From NCBI GenBank assembly GCA_037389465.1, contig JAZARR010000260.1, positions 692,501-756,500 on the forward strand: 64,000 nt of DNA, written 5' to 3'. Below, in pieces: positions 31,946 through 46,300 of this stretch. The DNA is from Baylisascaris procyonis (Eukaryota > Nematoda > Chromadorea > Rhabditida > Ascarididae). Under the pieces are notes generated by a model, which was not told the origin of the DNA, ran no database searches, and worked only from the letters and a program-made list of their open reading frames with translations. The translations under genes and the position numbers were made by a program. Each line of letters begins with the position of its first letter. The first letter of the stretch is position 1.

Positions 31946-34900
31946 GAAACGTGGAACGATTAAAAAATTGCCACTTCAATGAGCATAAACTTGTTAGTCG
32001 CCTTGATCGTTGGCTGATAGTCCACACATCTGTTGTGGGAGAACGGAAATGCTTAATCTGTTTTTCCCGCACCTCGTTTACAAAGATTGGCCTCACAATG
32101 CGCATATATATTCACTCGTCCCACCTTTATAACGCATCACTTCAGTGTTTATGTGTAAAATTATATGTATAGTTCGAATCGTAAACATGCGTGAAATGAA
32201 CGACTTCCAACAGATATTTGTACTCGCATTGAATATAAAACGCAACGAGATTATGTAAATCTCTGCGTGGATGATCAGGGATGCATGAGACAACTTCTGG
32301 TGGAATTGTTAAAGATTTGAGACGCACCACGGAGAGCAGTGAGACATCTTTAACACCTAAAAGTGATAAAGGGCTGCTCGATTATGTTGCAGAATTACAA
32401 GCAAATTCTTCACGAATTTCAATATGGCGATTTCTAGAGTATGCTGCCGATTAAGCTTCCCTCACGAGCATGCGTCCCTTCACACAGTTAATTAAGCAGA
32501 TTGCTTAGCTATCTATTTCATGCAGTATTTATTGTATCAGTTATGATGGACTTGCAAAATGTTTCTACGCGGTGGTCTAGAAGGTTGCGGATGGCTGAAT
32601 GATCTCATTACCATAAATTATAGGTTAGAGGTAGTTGGTGAGATGTATGGTCTTCGCCGCGGCTGCCCCGGTTCACTTCGCGAAATGAAAAGCGCACAAA
32701 TCATCGCAGCTTCAGATGACTCTACAGCACCTTTTAACTTGTATTGGACCCTTGCAACTAACAGTAGCGTACCTGCTGGATCTTCTTTCCATGTCCCTAC
32801 TTCATCTGACATTGCAATCTCAGTGTTTCTCCATTCGAATCCATTTCGATTCCATACACATGAAATCACTGAGAATTCCAGTGAATTCAAAGTCTGTTGT
32901 GTTTTCAAATCTTTCTTCAAAATGCGGATGGAACTATCCAACACTGACACCATCTCTCCAGCAGTTGCCACAATCGATAATCTTTATTTTCATATGCTGC
33001 CGATTCAGTAGAATTCGTGGCTTTCATTTATTTTCCATATTTTGATTTCAAGCATAAGAAGGAAGCTTCAAGTAGTTTGCTAGGATAAGTTCCATGATAC
33101 CTCACCTTCGAAGGATTTACCTTCGATTTCTCAGAGAAAAATTCGCTATTCCTTGCGTAAGAAAAGTGCCAAATGCGACGCAAAAAACTCTTATTAGTTT
33201 CAAATTTACCGTTGCAGAATAGTGGAAATGGTGATACTAAGTGGGACCTTAATTTTTGCCATGCATGCGTTATTTTTAGTGACAAACGATTCAGTCTCCT
33301 TTGTCGAAAATCCACTGCACTTGAATAAATTTCTTCAAATTTCTTCAAATCGTAAAACAATCTCGACAAATTAATGAGGTTTTTTGAAGATGGAACTTTG
33401 CTTCGCGTTAAGGATTTCATTAATGGACGAAGCAAGCAGATCAAAACCAACGTATCTGTTCTAATGAACCAGCTGTTAAGCCAGATGCTCTTAAAGGCTG
33501 CATTATTACTTGTTTTTGTTTTTTTTTTCGCTAAACGCTAATGATGCAATTCACTGATAACTAAACGTTCAGTGAAAAATTCTCTCTGTCCATCCGGCTA
33601 ATCAACTTTGGAAGCATTGAGGGCGAAATTACGAAACTTAGTGGGTAAATTTGAGCTACGAAATAACATATTGCACCGAATTTGTAATGACGCATCAATC
33701 TCAAAATTAAAGGCATTTGAAGGAGGCCCATTATGCCTATGGTCATTGCATTCTTCGTTCTGAACTGTAGGATCTTTTCAATGCTTAGCTCATGTGACGG
33801 CCGTAATTACCCATAGTCATTTGTATTTTTTTTTTTTGCATTTCTTGTTCGGTTGTAGATTCAGTCATCTTTCATTTTCGCTGTTCTGAGGGTTTTCAAA
33901 TGCATAATTTGTATGAAATCTTTGATATGCACTAAACATATGCTCCTGTTGAACTTGGTTCGAAACTATACTCAGCAAGATTTTGTTGAATAAGCATAGA
34001 TCTATGTCTTCGAGAGCTGCCGTTTTGATCAGCAAGAAAGATGCAAGATGTAGGGCATTTCAAGTACTGCATATGCGCATATATATTTCACTGAAGAAAA
34101 TGAAATGTGGGTAGGGAAAATGAGAAATAGCACGAAGGTGATTTTTTTCACAGGTGAACGGACACAGAAGTGAGGGCAATTTGGCTCATCACGAGTGAAA
34201 AGTCAATGTCTTTGATGTGAATAACGGGGATGAATGATGGTAGAAGATGGATACGTATAAGAAAGAGCTCATTCTGTTCCTGAGAGGCATACATGATCGA
34301 ATGCATTGGATCAATCTAGACAGCTAGGCGCAACCTTCCTCCTCGTTCGAAAAGCAAAAAGCCAAATCGACGGAGATGGCATCTGCACCTCATTTTTCGC
34401 TGTGAAGCTTTAAGAGATGAAGGGCAACGGCAAGCGAAGGCGCAGGAAAATAGATTTACAATACAGTAACTTTGATAATATGTGGACAGCTTTCCTATTG
34501 CTGACAGTGTTAGAACACGTTCGCTAGCAACTTCGCTAAATACAGTACTGCAGTAGCCGCAACCTGCTTAAAAATGTCCACTTCAATAAAAGGGGTGATT
34601 TTTCATCATCCCTTGCAGAGAGGTTTTCAGTCAGTAGTACGCATGCCATTTCATCGATAGTTTGATTCGCAAGTGTTGTATTCAATATGCTACTTCTAGC
34701 TTTTGAAAAAACGACGGAAATTTGTTGGTTGTTTAAAACTTCCTTCTGTTTTTCGTATATTTTTGCATTAATTATCTTCTAAATTAGGCAAAATTCATGA
34801 CGTTATAATGATATTTATGGTGTTCTTTCGTGGCTTTGAAGTCATTTTCTCTTTGACGTTCATTCGAAGATGTTGCAATTGCATCATTCAGGCTACAAGG

Positions 34901-35866
34901 TATTGAGGTTGCATTTGTTTCCTGTTTCATACAGTGAGGCGAACATTGTTTAGCCGGCTGGTAGCGCGCTTTTTGTCTCGCTTCGTGCTTTTTATGGAGT
35001 TTTTCGTATCACTTCCAGCGTAATATGGAGAATTTCATCACGTTGTGAGGCACTACTTACAGTACTTGGAAATGTGACTGTATTTTCTCGAGCGCTTAAG
35101 ATATCGATTCCATGTGACACGGTATTTCTCCAGTGTTTAGGTGTTTAACTCAATGAAATTTACGCCTAATAGATTTTTGTGAAACTTCCACAGTTTTCTT
35201 AGCAAAGGCGTATTGACGTCAAACTAAACTGTCCTTACGTGAAGATGACTTATAAAAATCAACAGCCTCATGAGTGTTATATTAATTATTTGGACTTGAA
35301 GAATTTCCCTTAACGACGTTCTTACGAATTTCAACAAATTATATCAGTTTCCACTGGTAACGCCATTTTTTCATACTGTGCTTTTTTAAATTTTAAGTCC
35401 TACAGCACTGTGTGCCATACTATGACCGTAGCTCTAATGGAAAAGATTCGACGTACGAACAATTCTTTGGACTGCCTTTGATTCATTGGGGAATCCTGTT
35501 TTCATGCATAGACGACGGTCGATGGTTAGCTGAGTTTGTCCCTTGAAATAAGAAAAGTTTAAAAGATGGGTTATCATGACGTGTTTTTCTCCAAAAAATT
35601 CAACGGTGAAAAATTGGTTGACTAAACAGCAATCCTAATAAACTGGTCAATTGTTCATTGAGATTCACAAAACGCGCACACCTCATCGAGGAAGTGAAAA
35701 ATTGAGTTGTTTTTCGTATAAATTCAATGAGACACCTGTCCTGAGATGCGAATTCATAGCGTCGAGCCAACTCCTGGGAATGGAGCAGGAATTGTCATAG
35801 TACTTTTTTAGAAACAGTTCAAAAAATGCATCAATGACTCCGCCGGATGCCTGAATTATAGTGGAA
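31946..35866. other. AT-rich intergenic stretch
   Basis: Nothing beyond the weak frame at 32618-32971 can be supported. The 140-codon - strand frame at 33028-33450 has no recognisable motif and no splice context. Confidence 0.4.
32618..32971 (-). CDS. Possible coding exon, unknown product
   Basis: The - strand frame is open for about 120 codons and ends at TAA. It has mixed, globular-looking composition (WNRNGFEWRN, WKEDPAGTLLLVARVQYKL) rather than low complexity. The opposite strand is open over the same stretch (32559-33011), which weakens the case. No clear acceptor or start context was found and no family was recognised. Confidence 0.25.
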   Translation of the reverse strand: MATAGEMVSVLDSSIRILKKDLKTQQTLNSLEFSVISCVWNRNGFEWRNTEIAMSDEVGTWKEDPAGTLLLVARVQYKLKGAVESSEAAMICALFISRSEPGQPRRRPYISPTTSNL

Positions 35867-37318
35867 ATGTTATATAAACGTTTTCAGTCAGTGCTTCTGA
35901 TTCTTCTATCACTGCCAGCGTTGAACGCCATATTCTGTCATGCGAACGTCCTAGAAACCGAGCAACACGAAGACTGTGGTCCTGATGGCTATTGTTTCTT
36001 TTTGGATATGTCATCATACAAAAGAGGGATTCTCTATTATCGCGGCTGTGATAACATCCTTATGTGTGAAGTTAGCATCATTTATCTCTTCAGTTGCATA
36101 ACCGAAGAAACTCTTTCTAGAGGTTGCATCATCAGTGCCAACCACGTAACGCTCGGAATTGGATGGATGCAGTGAAAACAGAAAAGTTAGTAAAATCAGT
36201 GAAGTAGATAGATCTTTCGTAGATAATTTTTTTTCCATGATTATGCAAACATCGGCGGTGATGGATTAGGAGGGATGCACACTCCAGAACGCCTGTAGAA
36301 TCAAGGAACGGAGCATTGCAAACGACAGTGGAACTTCTTTTTCCCTGTCCACCTTGCTCATCCCAACTGCACGAGATTCAAAGGACACACATTCAATCCA
36401 AGGAACATCGTTGACACTGTCTAGCAATGCGCATTGTTCACTGTTCACTTGCTGCAGCTGCCTTTTCAAAGAGGGTGACATAGAAAGTTATCGTAGCTAA
36501 GCGCTGCCAATAGCACTATCGGTCTAGAATTTCTCCCGAACACGCCAATTTGAAGATTTTCATTCACGTTGTCGGAACTAAATATGCATTTTGCTGCTTC
36601 GAATTGATGGGTCTAAATGCACGGATGCGCTTTTAGCATTCTTTAAATTTGGAATTTTGAAGCTTATTGCATAGTGCCCAAGGTTTTTCCAGTTTTCATC
36701 CTTACAGTCTAAATGTTTGACCGTAGGTGCTTAGATTTTACTTATGCCTGTGTAGTTTAAAATTCTGTATCGTCCAGAAATCTTTCTGATCTGGGATGCT
36801 TTGAAACACTCCCTTCTTACAACGCTTGAAGTTTAAAAACATTGTTTTCCAAGTTGTTTGAGGTGGCTTTAGATTTTAGCTTTAGAAGAATATTTTCTCT
36901 CCATAACAGCCCAATTAAGTGATGAAAATAGCAGTTCGATTGCTAGCTCGAATCGTGGCACCATTCGATGCAATTTTTCAATAAATTTTAGGTGTTAGCC
37001 GAAGCTAATTCAACGATGTCCGCCATAGCAAAAGTGTCGTTAGACCAAAAATTAGCAATTACGATCGCTAATGTCAGCTACGAATGGTGCGCTGCAAATG
37101 CTCCATACAGAGGCCGAGATGAACGAATGCGTAAAGGAACGTTTTGCTGCTGCAGCACAGATTTCTGCAATAAGGATTCACCAGATGAGAAGGGTTTCAG
37201 CGAGAGGCAGAATCTGGAACGGCTTCTGGATGGAACTATTGATGACTATAAGGCACTCTATGAAATCGCTGAACGACTCAAAATGCCTGGTCTGCATAAA
37301 TTTGAAAAAATAGAATAA
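35867..37318 (+). CDS. Secreted cysteine-rich Ly6/ET-module-like protein, paralogue 1
   Basis: Two exons, 35867-36070 and 36992-37318, join in phase 0 across GAA|GTTAGC and TTTTAG|GTG to give 176 residues. Residues 1-21 form a signal peptide (KRFQSVLLILLSLPALNA). The mature part has ten cysteines at 24, 37, 43, 61, 67, 101, 120-122 and 127, with blocks DCGPDGYC, YYRGCDNILMC, EWCAA and GTFCCCSTDFCNKD. The closing CC-x4-CN pattern is typical of Ly6/uPAR three-finger folds and of nematode ET-module proteins; I cannot decide between them. There is no C-terminal hydrophobic tail, so it is probably secreted rather than GPI-anchored. AATAAA overlaps the stop codon region (37314-37319). A second acceptor-like TTTTCAG lies inside the frame at the position where the paralogue at 40257 begins, so an additional 5' exon is possible. 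The function is unknown. Confidence 0.7.
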
Positions 37319-40256
37319 AAGGGTTTTCGTTTAATAACCTCATAGTTATTTTTGATGCGTCTATTGCGCGATAATAAAGAGATGTTGCATTGACATATAA
37401 GCTGAGTAAATATGATATACAAGCGGTAGGCGCATACGTATTTTTCAAAAATTCTTATGTCGTATAAATGTGTATCCAGGTCTGCATCTCTAATACATGC
37501 AAATGTAAAAACTGCTGCAGTGTTTGCTCCTCTATGCGGTACGATCGTCATAAGGTGTTGAGTTTTTGATCTATTCAACTGTCATTCTATCCGTTCATTT
37601 TCTTTGGTCACAATCAAGCTAAGTGCTCCAAAAAGTTGATAAAACTGTCGGTCAGAATTCCCTCTCAGGGCTGCTCCTATGATTGAGAAGAAAGAATGGA
37701 TTTGACCGTGGTCGGAATCATTCCCTAAAAAATGTTCGACGTTTATCTTGAAGAAGTAGGGAATCAAGCAATGCCCTTTGGATCATGTTGCTCACATTCA
37801 GATGGTGTATTCAGCAAGAGTATCAAGAGCTTGCTTCTGAATCGAACAAACAGGAAAAAATTTCACGCAACTTTTCATATGGGTCGATATATAGTTATAG
37901 CTATAATGATTTGAAGCACTGAATTGTTTTCTTCAGATTCCTCAAATTCAATTTGCATCTGTCAATCGTCTGACTTAAGTAGTGACAGCTGAACACAGCC
38001 GTCAAATTCTTCAAATTTACATTCCACTGTGTAAACTGCAAGAGTTGTTTCCCAAATTCGCTGAACAGCGTGCATCGCTGAATGCGCAAATTTCAATTTC
38101 GAACGGTTTCTACGTCCTACACGCAAATAGCTAAAAATTCAACATTTCTACCCCGGAAATATGAAGAAGCGAAAGACTATTAGACCTTTGTGCATAATAT
38201 AATCTTATGGAAGGGGTTCATTATCCTATCTAGTATTTCGAAGTACTCCCTGGATTTGATAATGTGAATGGCAACAGACTAGACGATAATTTTAATAATT
38301 TCGCTCTGAAATGAGTGCATCCGATGAAAGCGAGTCGATTCCGTCCAACTAGTGAATGTTATGACATCTGCAGATGATGAACGACGAATCTAGGGGAGAC
38401 ACAGCGCCAGTGGAAGCATGCGAACGCACCCGTAGAACAAAAGAGTTCTATGAACTGAGCACGGAGGAAACTTGAAAGGAGTATACGCCGAATTTGACGC
38501 TTTTTCTCAGCACAACTTTCATACTCTTTTAGATCGATTCATTCTTGCTAACCGTTTGCAATATATTTCATCTGGATCGCATTTAAATTGTTGACACCGT
38601 CGCATCATCTACATGAGAATTGCACTCGAACATACTTTTCAAGAAGCGATAGGCATTGTGTTCTAAAATAAAAAATTGGAAAACGCGCCAGGTGAACTGA
38701 TATAATTTGCGCTTCTTAATCCTGCTTATCAAGCACATCGATTTCCATAAATTGAAGACGGAGTGCGTTTTATGACAAAACCCTTCTGCTCAGCCTTAGA
38801 TCATAAGTAATATTTAATGTTGCATGAAAATTTCGTTCGTAAATGGGATCCGAACCGATAAACTATTACGAAATAATAAAAAAGTGCAAAATATCGCACT
38901 CACCTTTCCAGTGCACAAATTTTATCAATTTTCTAGAAAATAAATTTTTTTCATACAAAATTTACAAATTGTTCTATGCAAATTTTCGAGAAAACTCGAA
39001 TATTTAACGCCTCCTGCGAGTGTCGTTTTTGCGGTCAGCTGATAAGTATGCCGCGCCGATATGTGTGCTCATTGATGCGGCAGATTCGATCTGATAACTA
39101 TTGAAGCTCGAGCATGCAGTGGATATGCCTCATTCAAGTATCGATGTTGTTGTACATGTTGTTTCTTCTTTTTATTATCTCTTCAAATATTTCATTTCTA
39201 TCGTTTTCTCTAGAATAATTGAGTCTTATGCAAGTTCTCACCAACTGAAAACTTCCGCAACTATCATCGAACTCATCGGTATCGTAACTTATGAACGAAT
39301 AAGATAATATGGCAATAATATATTCGTGTTGCAACTGCTGTAATCATTTATGTAAATATTATACAAAATATTCGTTATATTCGTTTTTTTTTTTTTTGAT
39401 CTAACGGCATAACTCATTCGATCCTATATGCACAAATTATGCAGTAAATTCGCAATGAATTGTTAGTTTCTGTTCAGTCATTACGTTGACGATCAAGAGG
39501 GATGGCTGCGAAGGGTCTTTTCTCGATCTGGGTTCGACATTTTATTTTCTGCACAGAATTAGGATCTGAAGGGCTTCGATTTGATGTTAGAGGATTAAAT
39601 TTATGGGAGTTATGTGATTAAATTTGTAGTAATTTTATTATTCGCTTCTATGCGCTTGTTGCGAACTCGCATTTGCGATGCTCATGGCCAGATTGTTTCT
39701 ATTCCTATGTACATATGATTGCATCCTGCTACTAATGCCTATGTATATTTATTTCCCTTTAATGGCCTGTCTGCTTGCATGTCTACCTTTGTCGGTTTGA
39801 CGGTTTGAACTGAACAGATTCTAGAAATAGGATTAAAAATTTATCCTATGCAGCGTCCAGGACTAAGCAAAATGCTACGTGCATTTGCATTTCCTATTGT
39901 CCGGCTAACCGGTACCACAATTGACGTTGCAACTCATCTCATCATGCATACAAATACTGTGCAAAAATAGTTGGTGCCGCATTGTACACTTAGAGTCTAA
40001 CCTGCGGTCTAAGATGATCTGCGTGCCGAATTTCAATGTGATTCACAGATTGTTTGAAGAATCTAGACCGATCTAAAAATAATCACACATTTCACTTTCC
40101 ACTCCTTTCCGGCGTCCTCCCAATACGTAAGCATACGTCAACCCAATTGACCATGCGATATCAAGCCTATCTTTCTAAATGGTTCGTATTCGTCAATTTG
40201 CTGTGCCAATTCATCTCTATAAATGATGTCATTATGAGATCTAGTATCAGTTTCAG
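37319..40256. other. AT-rich stretch between the two paralogues
   Basis: No gene recognised. A first exon with the start codon of the 40257 gene should lie towards its right end, but I could not place it. A T12 run lies near 39385. Confidence 0.4.
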
Positions 40257-42135
40257 TGGATATATGTGATCATAATTGCATTGCCACCTTCGGAGGCGAC
40301 TGTATGCCACTCAAACGTTCGAGACACAAATCAAGAAGAAGATTGTGGCCCTCATGGATATTGCTTTTTCCAAGATACTCCATCCGATCGTAGCGCCTAT
40401 TATCGTGGATGTGATCATATCTTCATGTGTGAGGTAAGTATAATATCGATAAGACATAAAGTATACTGCTGACTATTTTCGAAGAATTATTCGAAAAAAT
40501 TATTCGTTACTTATGGATTCATTTTGATTTATGTTGAATGTTTTTAAATAATCGAATTTCTTAGAACTAAATCTTTAAAAATAAAATTTTCGTTAACTAT
40601 TGATGGTTTTATGAATTATCAATGAAATGATAGTAAATAGCAAACATTCGATTACCAGTTTATAAAAGGTGCACAATCACTTGCATAAGTAGTACAATGG
40701 AGGTTGTAGTTGGGAAGACGGCGAAATGAAATATTGGAAGAATTGCGGAAAATATTATAGGAAGAAAATTGCTGTATTTTTCTCAACATAAACTCAATTA
40801 GGGGAGCATAAAAACTCATTGAAAAAATTAAATTAAGAAATGTCTCCTAAATGATGCCTTAATTGAAATTTTATGATCAAGTTGAAACTCTTTTTTTTCC
40901 ATTTTCGTTGGCGTTGATTGAAATGAATAAGGCGATCCATCTTCGACGTATTTGTTCACTCTTAGTGATAAATAATTTACTGCACTAAGTTTTAGCTGCT
41001 AAATAATTTGATTTTATAAAACCCCCCCCCTCACTAAGACAAATGTTCTTCTTTATAAGAGTTAACGAAACAAAAACAACGAGAATTCAACATCATTGCT
41101 ATTAAAAATTGCTCCTTTTTAAAATCAATAGCAATTTGATGTGTGTGATCGATGATTCAAATCCACTTCATTGCATTGCTACTAGATTTAAGCGTTGGTC
41201 GTGGATTTTAATCCTGATCGAGTATCAAAACGGATTATTCGCGGATTCGTGAAATTTTTCCGCCTCTCAACAACGTTATAGCCTCTGTGCTATTCCACTA
41301 GGAATCTTTCAGAGGGTTTCTAAACGAATTCTATAGTCTTCAGTTGCCTAACTTTTGTGGCAAAATTCGTTATATACTTTAGCGATTCGAGAATACACCT
41401 CGCTATTTCTATTTTATTTATTTTTTCTCGCTCAAAATTCAGGAATTCTTGTCACTTTTTCTGCGCTAATTATGTTGAAGCAAATGCCCTTTTTAGGAAG
41501 TGATAGTGATCCATGTTGAATTTTCACTACGCTAATCATATATTTATATGTAAAATCCTCTCAAATTCTGCAAAGATACCCAACCAATATTAGCAGAAAA
41601 TAGGCTAGATTGCTGCTTTCTTCCGTTTTTTTTTCAATGCTATCTTTGTGTCCGCATCGTTAAGAAATTTTTTGACGGTTTCACTTCATCGCTATTATAA
41701 GCATGACGACCGCAATGATCGAAACCTCTGAAAAGCATTGTCAGAGTATACCTAGCGAATCCTTACCGGTTAATTTTTTTTCAGCTGCTTCTCAGTAGCA
41801 ATGTTACACTACCATCGTGGAAATTTAAGAAAACCTCGAAAACACTAAAAGTGGATTTTAAATGGTGCGCTGCAGATGTACCCTTTATTGGTATCGATAC
41901 AGTTCGACGTGATGGAACGTTCTGTTGTTGCAATACCGACTTCTGTAATAAGGATGAACCAAATGAACCCGATCAACCATTTCATAAAGTGCAACAGCTC
42001 ATTTCCGGTACAAGAGCCGATTACGAAGAGCTAATAAAAGTCGCGTTAAGCCTTGGAATTATTGAGAAAAGTCCTGACATGAATCATAATTGCACTTCAA
42101 ATGGGAATGGTTCATGTCATTCGGATCACTTCTAA
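40257..42135 (+). CDS. Secreted cysteine-rich Ly6/ET-module-like protein, paralogue 2 (start unresolved)
   Basis: Exons 40257-40433 and 41785-42135 join in phase 0 across GAG|GTAAGT and TTTTTTTCAG|CTG. The sequence matches paralogue 1 cysteine for cysteine: VCHSN, DCGPHGYC, YYRGCDHIFMC, KWCAA and GTFCCCNTDFCNKDEP. The first exon has no in-frame ATG; it opens after TTTCAG with a hydrophobic stretch (WIYVIIIALPPSEA) that lines up residue for residue with the signal peptide of paralogue 1. The missing start must therefore lie in an upstream exon, or this copy has lost it. The central linker and the tail differ strongly from paralogue 1; the tail ends in an Asn/Ser-rich segment with two extra cysteines (HNCTSNGNGSCHSDHF). 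It is a tandem duplicate 3 kb downstream, in the same orientation and with the same intron position. The biological role is unknown. Confidence 0.6.
41022..41030. repeat. C9 homopolymer
   Basis: A short C run inside the intron of the second cysteine-rich gene. Of note only as a site of likely length error. Confidence 0.9.
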
Positions 42136-43398
42136 TAGAAGAAAGAATTATTCTTCGTACGTATACTATGTTTTTCAATAGGTCTCCCAAAGGGTTTACG
42201 ACTTTCATGCATTTTCAAAATCGATATCGTACTCGAGGCAATGATTTGTGAAGAAAAGAAAACGGAGATGTTAGAGATAGGGAAATTTGATGGCTATAAT
42301 TTACGAAGATGTATTTCTCGTCATGAAAAATTGAAAATGAATCTTTTTTGTGATGTTCCTATCATATAATAAGTCGAAAATATCATCGAAATAAACAATT
42401 CGTTGGCATCTTATGCGATAATAGTTGCACTCATAGCAATGACTATCTATTTGTGTAATCATTTAATCGTCACATCAATATTACAAAGAAATAATCATTG
42501 CATTTACGCCAATTTGCCTATAGATAATTTTGCGATATTTGATTCATGCAATCATATTTTAACGTGAAACGGTTTCATTTTTAAAGTTAAAATAGTGGCT
42601 TTTTTTTAGTTCAAAATAAAATTATTTGACGAAAAAAAAAGGAAATATTCTCGAAAATTCTTTCAGTGGAAGCGAATTCAATCAGATAAAAGAAATCCTT
42701 TCGTGAAATTGAAAACTCATTAGCAAAAGAAAATTCAAGAAAAAAAAGAATTGAATTTGTTGTTATTTCTGTGAAATGCTGAATTTGAGGACAAATATTT
42801 TATAGAAATCTGAATAAATGTTTTTATTCTCTTGTGTATATCGAAGAAATCCTTATGAATTAGGATCAAGTGGCTTAAAACCATTAACTTTTAACATATA
42901 AGTAACTATGGATATAGCGTTATAGCGAGAAGAATGGAGACAGAAAAAACATAACGAGGAAAATTTATGAGCTAATTCAAATATATGATAAAGCGATCAA
43001 TTGGGATGAGAAAGGAAATCAATGGGGTATTACTAATAAAAATGATTGCTGAGAGGAATTAAATAAAAGATCACAAACAAAAACTTAGTGCTTAGAGAAA
43101 TTTGAATGGACGATAAAAAATGAAAATGATTGTTTAGAGAAATAAAAGAAAAACTGTGAACTGTGAAGTATGGATAAGCATTTTAACTGCATTTTAATTT
43201 CCACTATCACATCAGCCGTTGAGTTCCAGTCTTCATTATCGTCGTAATGGGATGAGTGGAAGATTTTCGATATCCATCGCGCTTTATAAAGCTTAAAAAA
43301 GTCAAAGACGCTAGCCGATATATGTCGGCAAATGCCATAGACTATCGAACGACGTTGCAATGTAAGATGGCTGATCGTTCAACGCGAAAGAGAAAAGA
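42136..43398. other. AT-rich intergenic stretch
   Basis: Separates the convergent cysteine-rich gene (+) and LDAH gene (-). It presumably holds both 3' untranslated regions. Nothing else was seen. Confidence 0.4.
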
Positions 43399-46300
43399 TC
43401 ATTGAAGGATCCATTCGAGCACCTTACGAGCCATAATTTCATTGTTGTTGATTACAAAGGCATGCTCGCAATTTGCATCATCGATTTTAACCAAATCTAT
43501 AAATAACTGTTAACTTTTTAGGTGTTAAAATCATTTAGCGCTATGCTTAGCGATTCTAATTGCGTAAAAATTCTCTCCAAGATTCTCATACCTTATCACT
43601 ATTTATATCCTTATCACTATTTATATAGAGTTATATCCCTCAATCGACAAGTATTTTCTTATCATTTAAACTACAAAATGATTCCATTTTCATAGTACAT
43701 TGCTTAAATAAACTTTACTAGACAACCGCCAAAATATAGAGCAATAATGCGCTTTAAAAATTATAAAAAATTAATTTAAACACTGACAGAGTTAATTCGG
43801 CATGCCTATATAAGAGATTGTAGCAAATAGCAAGCACATTTCAAATAACGCGTATTAACTGCCAAACAAAATTGACGAAAAATACGAACATCAAATGTTT
43901 ATGATATGTAATCATGCATATAAACGATATTACAGACTTATATTAACCATTTAGCTAAAATATCATAGATCTAATATGAACTTATCTGATGGAAAATTAT
44001 CATTTTATCCTTTCATCAATACTACTTTCACGTGTTCTTATTCTTGCTTTATTTTTATTTTTTTATTTATTTATTTTTATTTTTTTTTGAATATATTGAG
44101 AGCAATTGGCTCTAAAAATTTGGATCTAAAATATAATAGAAAAAAAAAAAGAACAAAGCTCACCTTCACCTAATCTCTCCTTCATTTCATTTCCAAATCG
44201 AATTGGACACCAATTATCCTCTGTGCCATAATAAAAACGTATACAATCCGTATAATTTAATAAAGATTCATCTAATTTGCATATCTGAAATTGTTTCAAA
44301 AATAATTCACAAATGATAATAAAATAAAATCAATATACGCAAAGCATATCGATAGAAAAGGAAAATCAATGATTCATACAATATGTTGCTGCGTTCATAT
44401 TGAAATGCATGAATTAAATCCGAATTTTGAAGAGCATCCGAAGCCTCCATCAATGAATACTATACTTCGTCAGTTAGCATAAGCAATAAATGACACATAC
44501 GATGTAAAAGAATTATCAACAGCGTTTACATTATCTCATTTTACAGAAAATGTTATCGCTGTTGATATATTTTTAAAATATTTAAATTTTTTTCAATGAA
44601 ATATTTTTAAAAAAAGCAGTATGTCTAATGATACTTCACTAAAGTAGCGGTGAACGATTTAATCACGAACAAGGAAATTTTACCGAAATGAACAAATTGG
44701 AAAATGTTCTCTAATTTGTAAACGTCATTTCAGTTTTTAATTTTTTTTCCGGGATTTCAAAGACCCCCGTAAGGGGAACAAAACCAAACAATTACCACAT
44801 TAGTCTAAATCTCGAAAAAAAAAGAGAAGGCTTCTTAAATGATTCTTAAAAACTTCTAAAAGCACTTTTTTCTACGCAAGTTTAAAAAAAAGAAGATATA
44901 TCGAGTGAGACCTCACAACTTTTTTTACATTCTATTGACATCTCATCTGTATTTCTCAAACATCTATGAAAGTGAAATTCAATTTAATATTAAGGCAACC
45001 ATGAGAATTGGTATAACAAAGCAAAAAAATCGAAAATAATCATACGGTATTCAACTCATCAACACACATATGAATGATATTGCGCAAGACGTTCACATCG
45101 AGCAATTCGATAGCACTTTCCAATACACATTTAGGCACGTTGTGTTTTGGTAAATGCCAAGCACATAACCATCTCTTGACGGCAACCGGAAGCAAATTCA
45201 GCCAGAATAATAATGGTGTCCATAAACTATCGATTGTATTTAAATGCTGTAAACTATATTGAATTGCAAAACAATGAACGATTAAATAGTATATAAATTG
45301 ATATCGATGAATCGGTGCAAAACATTTCAAGTGAAGAGCGATTTATCGCCACATAAGTGATACATGGCTTTTCGACAAACATTTCAACATGAATGAGACT
45401 TAGTTGTTGAAGCAATTGTATCGCACCGCCTAAGAAAATCAATCATTAAATGATAAGGCAATATAACTAGTGTGATATGAGGTCTTCGATATGTCCTACG
45501 CAATCGTTTCCTCGGTTCCCTTGTCATTGCTAATGGTATCCTAGTGGTGACTCTTAGAGTGAAAACCTTCCACCTCTATCACATTAAACTATTTTATTCA
45601 GCAAGATAAAGAACCATCGTAACGTTGACTGATGTCACAACAGTTTCTAGAAAAATTCATCTCTCACCCAAGTCACAAGCTGAAAATGAAACAAAAAAAA
45701 CGGCCAAACAAAACGTTCGCCAAGTACAATGATCTCAATATGGCCGGACGGGAAAATGCGCCAAGAAAGCTCGCATAATATGCGTTTTTTTTTTTCGCAA
45801 TTTTGCAGTCATATCGAAGGATCATTTGAATGTCCAAAGAACGATGATGAGATCATGCTTATCATTATATTTTCAAATGCTGAATATTTATGCAAGAATA
45901 GTCTAATTTTCCAAAATTTCAGATCTCCTCTAATCATTTAAAGTTCTAAAATTCTATAAACTAAATCTAAAAAAAATTGTGTGGAATGATTTCGCATAAA
46001 TTCTGCTCAATGCATTCCACTGTCGTTGATTATAAGATTAGTGAATTTAAATTGAAACTTGATAGAGGTATATAGACACCTACATATATCGCTTATAAGG
46101 TAATGCTGAAAAGTGATAACAAACTTTATTAAAGAGAGCGCAGAAAGGTTTCTTTTCCGGTCCTTCGCAAACAACTACTTCAAAGAGGAAATAGCAAAAA
46201 TATGTAGTATAAAAGTGATGAATTTTCAACATTTGTAAGTAATATAGATGGGGTGAGAAATCCTGCAATAATAAACATGAAGCACCTAAAGAATTAGGCT

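Noticed and set aside
32559..33011. 150-codon + strand frame
   Set aside because: Antisense to a frame of more protein-like composition, with no motif and no start context. At most one of the two can be real.
33028..33450. 140-codon - strand frame
   Set aside because: No recognisable domain, no acceptor near the start and no relation to neighbours.
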